In this document: positions 33,197-41,525 of the stretch, piece by piece
How the letters are laid out: every line of letters starts with the position of its first letter
Numbering within the stretch: position 1 is the first letter of the stretch
Assembly (NCBI RefSeq): GCF_001953885.1
Contig: NZ_MQUS01000028.1
Location: forward strand, 42,140-106,139
Direction: 5' to 3'
DNA: 64,000 nucleotides
Source of the DNA: Streptomyces sp. IMTB 2501
GTDB lineage: Bacteria > Actinomycetota > Actinomycetes > Streptomycetales > Streptomycetaceae
Made by a program: the position numbers and the translations under genes
The notes under the pieces: model-generated
Told to the model about the DNA's origin: nothing
The model's input: only the letters and a program-made list of their open reading frames with translations
Database searches by the model: none

Positions 33197-34468
33197 GTGG
33201 GCCTTGTCGTGCAGAAGTACGGAGGCTCCTCCGTAGCCGATGCCGAAGGCATCAAGCGCGTCGCCAAGCGGATCGTGGAAGCGAAGAAGAACGGCAACCA
33301 GGTTGTCGTCGTCGTTTCCGCGATGGGCGACACGACGGACGAGCTGATCGATCTCGCCGAGCAGGTTTCTCCGATGCCTGCCGGGCGTGAATTCGACATG
33401 CTGCTGACCGCCGGAGAGCGGATCTCCATGGCCCTGCTGGCGATGGCGATCAAAAACCTGGGCCACGAGGCCCAGTCCTTCACCGGCAGCCAGGCAGGCG
33501 TCATCACCGACTCGGTCCACAACAAAGCCCGGATCATCGACGTCACGCCCGGCCGGATCCGGGACTCGCTCGACAAGGGCAACATCGCGATCGTCGCCGG
33601 TTTCCAGGGCGTCAGCGCCGACAAGAAGGACATCACCACGCTGGGCCGTGGCGGTTCCGACACGACGGCCGTGGCGCTCGCCGCCGCGCTCGACGCCGAG
33701 GTCTGCGAGATCTACACCGACGTCGACGGCGTGTTCACCGCCGACCCGCGTGTGGTGAAGAAGGCGAAGAAGATCGACTGGATCTCCTTCGAGGACATGC
33801 TGGAGCTCGCGGCCTCCGGTTCCAAGGTGCTGCTCCACCGCTGTGTGGAGTACGCCCGCCGCTACAACATCCCGATCCACGTCCGGTCCAGTTTCAGCGG
33901 GCTGCAGGGCACGTGGGTCAGCAGTGAGCCGATTGGGGACAAGAAGGTGGAGCAGGCCATCATCTCCGGTGTCGCGCACGACACCTCCGAGGCCAAGATC
34001 ACGGTCGTCGGCGTGCCGGACAAGCCGGGTGAGGCTGCCGCGATCTTCCGGACGATCGCCGATGCCGCGATCAACATCGACATGGTCGTGCAGAACGTGT
34101 CCGCCGCCTCCACCGGCCTGACGGACATCTCCTTCACGCTGCCGAAGACCGAGGGCCGCAAGGCCATCGACGCGCTGGAGAGGAACCGGCTGGGCATCGG
34201 ATTCGATTCCCTTCGGTACGACGACCAGATCGGCAAGATCTCGCTGGTCGGCGCGGGCATGAAGACCAACCCGGGTGTCACGGCCTCCTTCTTCGAGGCG
34301 CTGTCCGACGCGGGCGTGAACATCGAACTGATCTCGACCTCCGAGATCCGTATCTCGGTCGTCACCCGCAAGGACGACGTGCCGGAGGCCGTCCGTGCCG
34401 TGCACACCGCCTTCGGCCTGGACTCCGACACCGACGAGGCCGTCGTCTACGGCGGCACCGGCCGATGA
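33197..34468 (+). CDS. lysC: Aspartate kinase (alpha chain, with internal beta chain)
   Basis: Phosphorylates aspartate at the head of lysine, threonine, methionine and diaminopimelate synthesis. The 423-residue product starts VQKYGGSSVAD and contains VVSAMGDTTDEL, FTGSQAGVITD, LGRGGSDTTAVALA and two C-terminal ACT domains (TVVGVPDKPGEAAAIFR, SLVGAGMKTNPGVTASFFEAL) for feedback control. The GTG follows GAGGAG. An in-frame GTG at 33947 (codon 251, after GGGGACAAGAAG) matches the place where related actinobacterial genes start a separate beta subunit. It lies 31 bases before asd. Confidence 0.97.
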   Translation: MGLVVQKYGGSSVADAEGIKRVAKRIVEAKKNGNQVVVVVSAMGDTTDELIDLAEQVSPMPAGREFDMLLTAGERISMALLAMAIKNLGHEAQSFTGSQAGVITDSVHNKARIIDVTPGRIRDSLDKGNIAIVAGFQGVSADKKDITTLGRGGSDTTAVALAAALDAEVCEIYTDVDGVFTADPRVVKKAKKIDWISFEDMLELAASGSKVLLHRCVEYARRYNIPIHVRSSFSGLQGTWVSSEPIGDKKVEQAIISGVAHDTSEAKITVVGVPDKPGEAAAIFRTIADAAINIDMVVQNVSAASTGLTDISFTLPKTEGRKAIDALERNRLGIGFDSLRYDDQIGKISLVGAGMKTNPGVTASFFEALSDAGVNIELISTSEIRISVVTRKDDVPEAVRAVHTAFGLDSDTDEAVVYGGTGR

Positions 34469-34499
34469 CCGTCTCCACGACGCACGGAGGCGTACGACG

Positions 34500-35552
34500 A
34501 TGACCGGCAGGCCGACGCTCGCGGTCGTGGGAGCGACCGGAGCCGTCGGTGCGGTCATGCTCCAGATCCTGTCCCAGCACGCGGACATCTGGGGCGAGAT
34601 CCGCCTGATCGCCTCCCCGCGCTCGGCCGGCCGCAAGCTGGCCGTGCGCGGGGAGGAGATCGAGGTGGTGGCCCTGAGCGAAGAGGCCTTCGACGGGGTC
34701 GACATCGCGATGTTCGACGTCCCGGACGAGGTCGCCGAGCAGTGGGCGCCGATCGCCGCCGCACGCGGAGTGGTCGTCGTGGACAACTCCGCCGCCTTCC
34801 GGCTGCACCCCGAGGTGCCGCTCGTGGTGCCCGAGGTCAACCCGCACGCCGTGCGGACCCGCCCGCGCGGGATCATCGCCAACCCCAACTGCACGACCCT
34901 GACGATGATCGTCGCCCTGGGCGCGCTGCACGCCGAGTTCGGGCTGCGCGAGCTGGTGGTGTCGTCGTACCAGGCGGTGAGCGGGGCCGGCCGGGCCGGC
35001 GTGGACACCCTGCGGGCCCAGCTGTCCCTGGTGGCCGGGACCGAGCTGGGCACCAAGCCCGGAGACGTACGGCGGGCCGTCGGCGAGGACACCGGGCCGT
35101 TCCCGGAGCCGGTCGCGCTGAACGTCGTACCGTGGGCCGGGTCGCTGCGGGAGGACGGCTGGTCCTCGGAGGAGATGAAGGTCCGCGACGAGGCCCGCAA
35201 GATCCTCGGGCTGCCGCAGCTGCCGGTCGCCGTGACCTGCGTACGCGTCCCCGTGATCACCACCCACTCCCTCACCGTCCATGCCCGCTTCCAGGGCGAG
35301 GTGACGGTCGACCGGGCCCGGGAGATCCTCGCGACCGCGCCCGGAGTGGTGCTGTGCGACGACCCGGCCGCCGGTGAGTTCCCCACCCCCGCGGACGTCG
35401 TGGGCACCGACCCGACCTGGGTGGGACGGCTCCGGCGGGCCCTGGACGACCCGACCGCGCTGGAACTCTTCGTGTGCGGGGACAACCTCCGCAAGGGGGC
35501 GGCGCTGAACACCGCGCAGATCGCGGAGCTGGTGGCGGCGGAGTTCTCCTGA
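34500..35552 (+). CDS. asd: Aspartate-semialdehyde dehydrogenase
   Basis: Reduces aspartyl phosphate to aspartate semialdehyde with NADPH, the step after lysC. 350 residues; the Rossmann motif is VVGATGAVGAVML, the active-site cysteine is C131 in NPNCTT, and SSYQAVSGAGRAG and VPVITTHSLTVH (substrate His) are present. ATG 34500 follows CACGGAGG. Part of a lysC-asd operon ended by the hairpin at 35653-35688. Confidence 0.97.
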   Translation: MTGRPTLAVVGATGAVGAVMLQILSQHADIWGEIRLIASPRSAGRKLAVRGEEIEVVALSEEAFDGVDIAMFDVPDEVAEQWAPIAAARGVVVVDNSAAFRLHPEVPLVVPEVNPHAVRTRPRGIIANPNCTTLTMIVALGALHAEFGLRELVVSSYQAVSGAGRAGVDTLRAQLSLVAGTELGTKPGDVRRAVGEDTGPFPEPVALNVVPWAGSLREDGWSSEEMKVRDEARKILGLPQLPVAVTCVRVPVITTHSLTVHARFQGEVTVDRAREILATAPGVVLCDDPAAGEFPTPADVVGTDPTWVGRLRRALDDPTALELFVCGDNLRKGAALNTAQIAELVAAEFS

Positions 35553-35652
35553 GTGCCGTTTGTAGGATCTCCGTAAGAAATGTGTTGAGAAGCATGGTCC
35601 GGACCACTTGAACCAGGCCTGTACGGCAACGGAAGATCACCCCAGGAATCTC

Positions 35653-35688
35653 CTCCCCGCCCCGCGCAACCGCTTGCAGGGCGGGGAG
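35653..35688 (+). terminator. Hairpin terminator after lysC-asd
   Basis: ctccccgccc (35653-35662) pairs perfectly with gggcggggag (35679-35688) and CGTCTTTG follows. Confidence 0.8.
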
Positions 35689-35732
35689 CGTCTTTGCGGT
35701 CACTCCTGCGGGGCTGTGGGCGTGAGGATCCT

Positions 35733-35769
35733 GGCGTGGGGACGCCATGATCGGGCGTGGGGACGCCCG
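35733..35769 (+). promoter_or_regulatory. Two tandem GGGG-loop hairpins before the sigma gene
   Basis: ggcgtggggacgcc occurs twice with a 21-base period. Each copy is a perfect hairpin with a GGGG loop (35733-35746, and a longer one 35752-35769). They lie in the 335-base gap between the asd terminator and the sigma factor gene and could be an RNA leader structure or a repeated operator. Nothing else was identified in this gap. Confidence 0.5.
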
Positions 35770-35887
35770 TTCAAACAGGACATAAGGGAAGAGCGGGACG
35801 CATGACGGCACTTGAGGCACGGCCGGATGTCGCACATGTGACACCCGGCACGTACAACCCTGGTGGGGGGAGGCGTGTCCAACTGGC

Positions 35888-36559
35888 GTGGCAGAGGTAC
35901 TCGAACTCAGCGCGGCCCGCGGTGCGGCGGCCCTTCGGCCGCCCCGTGCGCTCCGGCCCCGCACGCCCGGCGGCATGCCGGTGATCGCGCCCATGCCCGC
36001 AGCGCGGCCCGCCCGCATACCAGGTCAGCGTGACGGCTCCGACGAGGCCGCGGCGACCGCCGCCGCCGGTACGACCGTCGACCACCTCACCGAGACCTAC
36101 CGGGCGCACTACCGCTCGCTGCTGGGTCTCGCCGCGCTGCTCCTCGACGACACCGCCTCCTGCGAGGACGTCGTCCAGGAGGCCTTCATCCGCGTCCACT
36201 CCGCCCGCAAGCGCGTCCGTGACCCCGAGAAGACCCTCGCCTACCTCCGCCAGACGGTCGTCAACCTCTCCCGCTCCACGCTGCGCCGGCGCATCCTCGG
36301 CCTGAAACTGCTCTCCAAGCCGATGCCGGACATGGCGAGCGCGGAGGAGGGCGCCTACGACCAGCTGGAGCGGCGCGACCTCATCAAGGCGATGAAGGGC
36401 CTGCAGCGCCGCCAGCGCGAGGTCCTGGTGCTGCGCTACTTCGCCGACATGACCGAGGCCCAGGTCGCCGAGACCCTCGGGATCTCGCTGGGTTCGGTGA
36501 AGGCCTACGGCTCGCGGGGCATCGCCGCGTTGCGCGTGGCCATGGAGGCGCCGGCATGA
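35888..36559 (+). CDS. ECF sigma factor (SigE-like family)
   Basis: RNA polymerase sigma factor of 223 residues. After ~65 Pro/Ala-rich residues come region 2 (YRAHYRSLLGLAALLLDDTA, VVQEAFIRVHSARKRVRDPE, TLAYLRQTVVNLSRS) and region 4 (QRRQREVLVLRYFADMTEAQ, ETLGISLGSVKAYGSRGIAAL). GTG 35888 is the first plausible start; its binding site is poor (GGAGG 14 bases upstream), so a different start is possible. The stop overlaps the next gene in ATGA, pointing to a sigma/partner pair. Confidence 0.9.
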   Translation: MAEVLELSAARGAAALRPPRALRPRTPGGMPVIAPMPAARPARIPGQRDGSDEAAATAAAGTTVDHLTETYRAHYRSLLGLAALLLDDTASCEDVVQEAFIRVHSARKRVRDPEKTLAYLRQTVVNLSRSTLRRRILGLKLLSKPMPDMASAEEGAYDQLERRDLIKAMKGLQRRQREVLVLRYFADMTEAQVAETLGISLGSVKAYGSRGIAALRVAMEAPA

Positions 36560-37830
36560 GTGAGCGAGCCGAAGGGGGCGATTCCGATGAACGCCACTCC
36601 CACGAACGTCATGAGCCCTTCGCCTGGCACGAACCGACGAACCGGGACGAGCACGACAACACGCAACCGCACGCTGGGAACAGAACTGTGAACCACGGCC
36701 CCGACAAGAAGGTCCCCGAGGGGCCCGAGCCGGGTGCCGAGGGGCTTGAGCGGCGGCCTGGGGGGCGTGGCGACGGCCCGGAGGGGGGTGGCTCCGGTTC
36801 GGGTGGGGCCGACCTCGGTGGGTTCGGGGACGATGAGCTGGCCCTGCGCCGGATGCTGCACTCCGCGGTCGACGACATCGAGCCGCGTACGGGCACGCTG
36901 GACCGGCTGCGCCGGGCCGTTCCCGCGCGGCGGGCACGCAAGCGGCAGGCCGCCGTCGGCATGGCCGCCACGGCCCTGTTCATCGGCACCGCGATCCCGG
37001 CCCTCGTGCACGTCTCCCACTCCGGCGGCACCGACCCCGACACCGCCATGGCCGGCCAGTCCTCGCAGGCCCAGGGCGGCACCGGGCAGAGCCAGGACAA
37101 GGGCGGCGACACGGGCGCCGAAAAGGGCACCGGCAGTACGAGCGTCAGGCCCGGCAAGCACCCCGGCAAGCCCGGCGGGAAGGGCAGGCCCGGCGGCGGC
37201 AGCACCGGCTCCACCGGCGGCGCCAACCCGTCCTCCACCCTCTCCGCGGGCGGGGTCCCGCGGTGCACGCCGGCCCAGCTGGGCTCCGCGACCGGCACCG
37301 CCGTGGCCCCCGACTCCGCGGGCGTGGTCTACGGCACGTTCCGCGTCGTCAACGTCTCCACCGGCGCGTGTACCGTCGCCGGCGCGGGCACCGTCACGCC
37401 GACCGCGGTGGGCGCGGCCGACAAGACCAGGATCAGCGCCGCGCGGCATACGGCAGGGGACGCGGCGACCGGGCTGCCCGACCCCACGCAGGAGGTCACC
37501 GGGCTGGTCCTGCAGCCGGGCTCGGCCTACGAGGAGAAGTTCGCCTTCGTGCCCTCGGCGACCTGCCCAGCCGCCGGCGGCGGCAGCGCCACCGGCGGCT
37601 CGGCCACGGGGGGTGCGTCACCGGATCCCACGCCCAGTGCCACCGGCGGTTCGGCCGACAGCGCGGGTTCGGGGGGTACGACCACCCAGCTGATGTCCGA
37701 GGACGGCACGGCGCAGGGCAGCGTGCAGGTCACCCACACCGCGCAGGGGGGCTCACCGGCGGCGTCGGCGACTGTGCCGGGGCAGTGCGCGGGGACGGTT
37801 TATTACACCGGGGTGCTGGCGGGGTCGTAG
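36556..37830 (+). CDS. Membrane protein coupled to the sigma factor, possible anti-sigma
   Basis: 424-residue single-span protein. Residues 1-95 are hydrophilic and Gly/Glu-rich; a short charged helical segment (DDELALRRMLHSAVDDIEP, DRLRRAVPARRARKRQ) precedes one membrane helix (AAVGMAATALFIGTAIPAL). Outside lie a Gly/Lys/Ser-rich linker and a folded part with paired cysteines (PRCTPAQ, GACTVAG, SATCPAA, GQCAGT). Coupling to an ECF sigma gene and the layout suggest an anti-sigma or stress sensor, but no canonical zinc anti-sigma motif is present. Confidence 0.7.
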   Translation: MSERAEGGDSDERHSHERHEPFAWHEPTNRDEHDNTQPHAGNRTVNHGPDKKVPEGPEPGAEGLERRPGGRGDGPEGGGSGSGGADLGGFGDDELALRRMLHSAVDDIEPRTGTLDRLRRAVPARRARKRQAAVGMAATALFIGTAIPALVHVSHSGGTDPDTAMAGQSSQAQGGTGQSQDKGGDTGAEKGTGSTSVRPGKHPGKPGGKGRPGGGSTGSTGGANPSSTLSAGGVPRCTPAQLGSATGTAVAPDSAGVVYGTFRVVNVSTGACTVAGAGTVTPTAVGAADKTRISAARHTAGDAATGLPDPTQEVTGLVLQPGSAYEEKFAFVPSATCPAAGGGSATGGSATGGASPDPTPSATGGSADSAGSGGTTTQLMSEDGTAQGSVQVTHTAQGGSPAASATVPGQCAGTVYYTGVLAGS

Positions 37831-37897
37831 AAGCGCCGTTGCCTCGCGGCACCTGCGCGCCGGTGAGCGACCCCGCGCCCGGTCCGCACCCACGGCG

Positions 37898-38686
37898 TCA
37901 GCCGCTGGTCACCGGCTGCGGTGTCTCCTCCGGAGCCAGCCCCAGCGCGGTGTCCCGCGCCGCCTCCACCTCGCGTCGCAGCAACCGGAACCACATGAAC
38001 ACCACGAACCCGGCGAAGACGAACCACTCCCCGGTGTAGCCGAGGTTCTGGAACGCCTTCAGATCCAGCCCGGTGCCTTCCGGCGCGCTCGCGGGCACGG
38101 CTTTCATCCCGGAGTCGGCCTTGTCGAGGGTGATCCACGCGTCGTACAGCCGGTCCGGCACCAGGTTCACCAGCGAGGCCGAGCTGATCGCCGCCGTCTG
38201 CCCGGCCGGCAGCCCGCCCTGCGCGCTGACCCCGTTGTTCCCGGGCGTCTCGGACGCCTGCAGCGCGCCGGTGACGGTGACCTCGCCGCTCGGCGGCGCG
38301 GGCGCCTTCGCCGCGTCGGCCCTGCCCGGCAGCCAGCCCCGCACCACGGGCAGCGCCTTGCCGGAGTCGGTGCGCAGCAGGGTGAGGACGTAGAAGCCGT
38401 TCTTGTCGTCCAGCTGCCGGCCGGGCACCAGCAGCTGCTTGCCGTAGTGCCCGCTCGCGGCGGCCCGGCGGCCCGAGGTGGCCTTGTCGACGGGCAGCAT
38501 CGAGTCCAGCGGCCGCGCCGTCTCGTGCTGGTCCGACGCGGCCTGCTCGGTCGCGGCGCGACTGTCGTGTACCCGCCCCTCGAACCGGCTCAGCTGCCAC
38601 GACCCCATGAAGACGCAGAACGGGATGGCGAGCAGCACGAAGACGTTGATGCCCCACCAGCGGGGTGTCAGCAGAAAGCGGTACAC
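37898..38686 (-). CDS. SURF1 family cytochrome c oxidase assembly protein
   Basis: Membrane protein of 262 residues that helps build the aa3 oxidase haem centre. The two helices are at the ends: FLLTPRWWGINVFVLLAIPF with the family motif GSWQLSRFEGR, and EWFVFAGFVVFMWFRLLRRE. The middle is extracytoplasmic (LLVPGRQLDDKNGFYVLTLL, LPVVRGWLPG). Start set at GTG 38686 so that the protein begins MYRFLLTP as usual in this family; GTG 38695 is also possible. Confidence 0.88.
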   Translation of the reverse strand: MYRFLLTPRWWGINVFVLLAIPFCVFMGSWQLSRFEGRVHDSRAATEQAASDQHETARPLDSMLPVDKATSGRRAAASGHYGKQLLVPGRQLDDKNGFYVLTLLRTDSGKALPVVRGWLPGRADAAKAPAPPSGEVTVTGALQASETPGNNGVSAQGGLPAGQTAAISSASLVNLVPDRLYDAWITLDKADSGMKAVPASAPEGTGLDLKAFQNLGYTGEWFVFAGFVVFMWFRLLRREVEAARDTALGLAPEETPQPVTSG

Positions 38687-38743
38687 GCCTTCCACGGTAC
38701 GGCGCCGCTGCCCGCGCCCCGCTCGCGGGGCACCGCTTGGCAC

Positions 38744-39583
38744 TCAGCCCTTCGTCGCCTTCAGCGAGTAGACCAACGGGATGCGCGGGTGGCCCGCCGG
38801 GAAGCGGTGGTAGCCGCCCTGGACCACGAAGTTCTCGAAGCGCGGGAAGAGCGACACGTCGTGCTCGTGCAGGAACTCGATGCGCAGCCCGGTCGCGGCG
38901 AGCGCGGAGACGACGTCGCCGAGGGTGTGCTGCCACGACACGCTGCGGTTGTGGACGGTGGGGGCGTCCGGGTCGGCGTAGGTGCCGGGCTCGTCCCACA
39001 CCTGGGCTTCGCGGCGGAAGTAGTCCTGCACGATCCGCGAACCCGTCGCGTCGTCCAGGGCCTCGGTGAGCGGGTGGAACTCGGCGAGGTAGAGGAAGCC
39101 GCCGGGCGCGACGAGTGAGGCGGCCGTTTCCGCCCAGCGGCGGATGTCGGGCAGCCAGCACAGCGCGCCGAGCCCGGTGTAGACGATGTCGTACGACGCC
39201 TCGGGCACGGCCTTCGCCGCGTCGTAGACGTCACTCGTGACGAAGGCGGCGCGCTCGGGGCCGTGGCCGAGTTGGGCCGCGAGGGCACGGGCGGCCTCGA
39301 CCGCCGGGGCGGAGAAGTCCAGGCCCACGACGCGGGCGGCGCCCCGGTGGGCCCAGGAGAGGGTGTCGGTCCCGATGTGGCACTGCAGGTGCAGCAGCGT
39401 CCTGCCGGTGACGTCGCCGACCTCGGCCGTCTCGAAGTCCCGCAGGACGTCCCGGCGGGCCCGGAAGCCGTCGAGGTCGTAGAACTCACCGGCGACATGC
39501 ACGGGCACGCGTTCGTCCCACATGGCCCGATTGTCCTCGCGCCAGTTCGAGGGGCCGGACACGGGCGACGTCTCTGTGCTCAC
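38744..39583 (-). CDS. Class I SAM-dependent methyltransferase
   Basis: 279-residue soluble enzyme. It has NRAMWDERVPVHVAGEFYDL, the SAM-binding motif I LLHLQCHIGTDTLSWAHRGA, VVGLDFSAPAVEAARALA and an acidic post-motif TSDVYDA. Substrate unknown. GTG 39583 is chosen because the conserved NRAxWDER block lies 20 residues inside, and TAACTT lies seven bases upstream on the minus strand, again a leaderless layout. Divergent from the S9 peptidase gene. Confidence 0.85.
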   Translation of the reverse strand: MSTETSPVSGPSNWREDNRAMWDERVPVHVAGEFYDLDGFRARRDVLRDFETAEVGDVTGRTLLHLQCHIGTDTLSWAHRGAARVVGLDFSAPAVEAARALAAQLGHGPERAAFVTSDVYDAAKAVPEASYDIVYTGLGALCWLPDIRRWAETAASLVAPGGFLYLAEFHPLTEALDDATGSRIVQDYFRREAQVWDEPGTYADPDAPTVHNRSVSWQHTLGDVVSALAATGLRIEFLHEHDVSLFPRFENFVVQGGYHRFPAGHPRIPLVYSLKATKG

Positions 39584-39590
39584 GATCGGG

Positions 39591-39596
39591 AAGTTA
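39591..39596 (-). promoter_or_regulatory. -10 box TAACTT, leaderless start of methyltransferase
   Basis: Minus-strand TAACTT ends seven bases before GTG 39583. Confidence 0.4.
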
Positions 39597-39654
39597 TCCA
39601 CAGGCTGCGCACATGCGCCACCCAATTGTCGGCCGGGCCAGGCAGTATGGGCGC

Positions 39655-41481
39655 ATGACTGGGGCGATGAGTGAGAGCAAGAGGCCGGGCGTGCAGGGCA
39701 CGGCCGGTATGCCGGACTGGGAGAAGCGCTTCCGGGCGCCGCGGGTGTCGCTGCCCGACTGGGCGGAGGACGCGCCGAACCGCTCCCTGTTCGTGTCGAA
39801 CGCGACGGGGACGTACGAGCTGTATGCCTGGGACCGTGCGACGGGCGAGCAGCGCCAGGCGACGGACCGGCCGAACGGCACGACGGACGGTGTGCTCTCC
39901 CCGGACGGCGCCTGGATCTGGTGGTTCGACGACAAGGACGGGGACGAGTTCGGCATCTGGCGTCGCCAGCCCTTCGGGGGCGGGGCGGCCGAGCCGGCCG
40001 TCCCGGGCCTCGATCCGTCCTACCCGGCCGGGCTCGCCCTGGCCCGCGACGGCCGCACGGCGGTCGTCGGCCGCTCCACGGACGAGGAGGGCACGACACT
40101 CCACCTCGCGCGCGAGGACGCGGACCCGGTCGAGATCTACCGGCACCGCGAGTCGGCGGGCGTCGGCGACCTCTCGCACGACGGCTCCCTGATCGCGATC
40201 GAGCACACCGAGCACGGCGACGCCATGCACGCGGCGCTGCGCGTGCTCCGCCCGGACGGCACGCGGGTCGCCGAGCTGGACGACACCAAGGGCGGCGCGG
40301 AGGAGCTGGGCCTGGAGGTGCTCGGCTTCGCCCCGGTCGACGGCGACACCCGGCTGCTCATCGGGCATCAGCGCCGGGGCCGCTGGGAGCCCCTGGTGTG
40401 GGACGTGGTCACCGGCGAGGAGACCGACCTCGCCCTGGAGCTGCCCGGTGACGTCAGCGCCGAGTGGTATCCGGACGGCTCGGCCCTGCTCATCGCCCAC
40501 GGCTTCGAGGCCCGCAGCGAGCTGTTCCGTTACGACCTGGCGACCCGCGAGCTGACCCGAATCCCCACCCCGCCCGGCACGGTCTCCGGCGCCACGGCCC
40601 GCCCCGACGGCAGCGTGGAGTATCTGTGGTCGTCGGCCGCCGAGCCGCCGGTGGTGCGCTCGACGAGGGGCGGCGTCGTCCTGGACCCGCCGGGCATGGA
40701 CTGCCCGCCGTCGGTGCCGGTGGAGGACGCGTGGGTGGAGGGTCCCGGCGGCCGCATCCACGCCCTGATCCAGAAGCCGGCCGGCGCGAGCGGCCCGCTG
40801 CCGACGGTCTTCGACCTGCACGGTGGCCCGACGTGGCATGACAGCGACTCCTTCGCCGCGGGCCCGGCCGCCTGGGTCGACCAGGGCTATGCGGTGATCC
40901 GCGTCAACTACCGCGGCTCCACCGGCTACGGCCGCGCCTGGACCGACGCCCTGAAGCACCGGGTCGGCCTGATCGAGCTGGAGGACGTGGCGGCGGTCCG
41001 CGACTGGGCGGTCTCCTCCGGCCTCGCCGATCCCACCCGCCTGATCCTCACCGGCGGCTCCTGGGGCGGCTATCTCACCCTGCTCGGCGTCGGCACCCAG
41101 CCCGACGCGTGGACGGTGGGCATCGCGGTCGTTCCCGTCGCGGACTACGTCACCGCGTACCACGACGAGATGGAGGCCCTGAAGGCCATGGACCGCACCC
41201 TGCTGGGCGGCACCCCGGAAGAGGTCCCCGAGCGCTTCGAGGCCTCGTCCCCGCTGACCTACGTCGATGACGTCAAGGCCCCGGTCTACATCTCTGCGGG
41301 CGTCAACGACCCCCGCTGCCCGATCCGCCAGATCGACAACTACGTCAAGCGCCTGGAAACGAGAGCGGCGACCCACGAGGTCTACCGCTACGACGCCGGC
41401 CACGGCTCCCTGGTGGTGGACGAGCGCATCAAGCAGCTGAGACTGGAAATGGACTTCGCGGCACGGCACTTGGGCGCGTAG
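39655..41481 (+). CDS. S9 family prolyl oligopeptidase-type peptidase
   Basis: Cytoplasmic serine peptidase of 608 residues with an N-terminal beta-propeller (about 40-360; repeats such as LSPDGAWIWWF and PDGSALLIAH) and a C-terminal alpha/beta hydrolase domain. Catalytic motifs are GGSWGGY (Ser), GVNDPRCP (Asp) and YDAGHGSL (His), with the HGGPTWHD oxyanion region. It probably trims short peptides. CAGTAT six bases before ATG 39655 suggests a leaderless start; ATG 39667 is the alternative. Confidence 0.9.
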   Translation: MTGAMSESKRPGVQGTAGMPDWEKRFRAPRVSLPDWAEDAPNRSLFVSNATGTYELYAWDRATGEQRQATDRPNGTTDGVLSPDGAWIWWFDDKDGDEFGIWRRQPFGGGAAEPAVPGLDPSYPAGLALARDGRTAVVGRSTDEEGTTLHLAREDADPVEIYRHRESAGVGDLSHDGSLIAIEHTEHGDAMHAALRVLRPDGTRVAELDDTKGGAEELGLEVLGFAPVDGDTRLLIGHQRRGRWEPLVWDVVTGEETDLALELPGDVSAEWYPDGSALLIAHGFEARSELFRYDLATRELTRIPTPPGTVSGATARPDGSVEYLWSSAAEPPVVRSTRGGVVLDPPGMDCPPSVPVEDAWVEGPGGRIHALIQKPAGASGPLPTVFDLHGGPTWHDSDSFAAGPAAWVDQGYAVIRVNYRGSTGYGRAWTDALKHRVGLIELEDVAAVRDWAVSSGLADPTRLILTGGSWGGYLTLLGVGTQPDAWTVGIAVVPVADYVTAYHDEMEALKAMDRTLLGGTPEEVPERFEASSPLTYVDDVKAPVYISAGVNDPRCPIRQIDNYVKRLETRAATHEVYRYDAGHGSLVVDERIKQLRLEMDFAARHLGA

Positions 41482-41501
41482 GGAGAGTGGGAAACGGGGC
41501 G

Positions 41502-41522
41502 CCAGGGGGCCCCGCCCCCTGG
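41502..41522. terminator. Bidirectional hairpin between convergent genes
   Basis: ccaggggg (41502-41509) pairs with ccccctgg (41515-41522) between the peptidase stop and the channel-like gene stop. Confidence 0.6.
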
Positions 41523-41525
41523 GGG

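Noticed and set aside
32237..35629. A single open frame of more than 1100 codons on the minus strand across the TSUP, lysC and asd region
   Set aside because: Only its last 242 codons make sense (the TSUP permease). The rest is the antisense of lysC and asd, open merely because high GC gives few stops.
35809..35847. Short ATG ORF ending at a TGA just before the sigma factor gene
   Set aside because: Only 12 codons, no conserved feature, and the stop is 40 bases from the sigma start, so coupling is unlikely.
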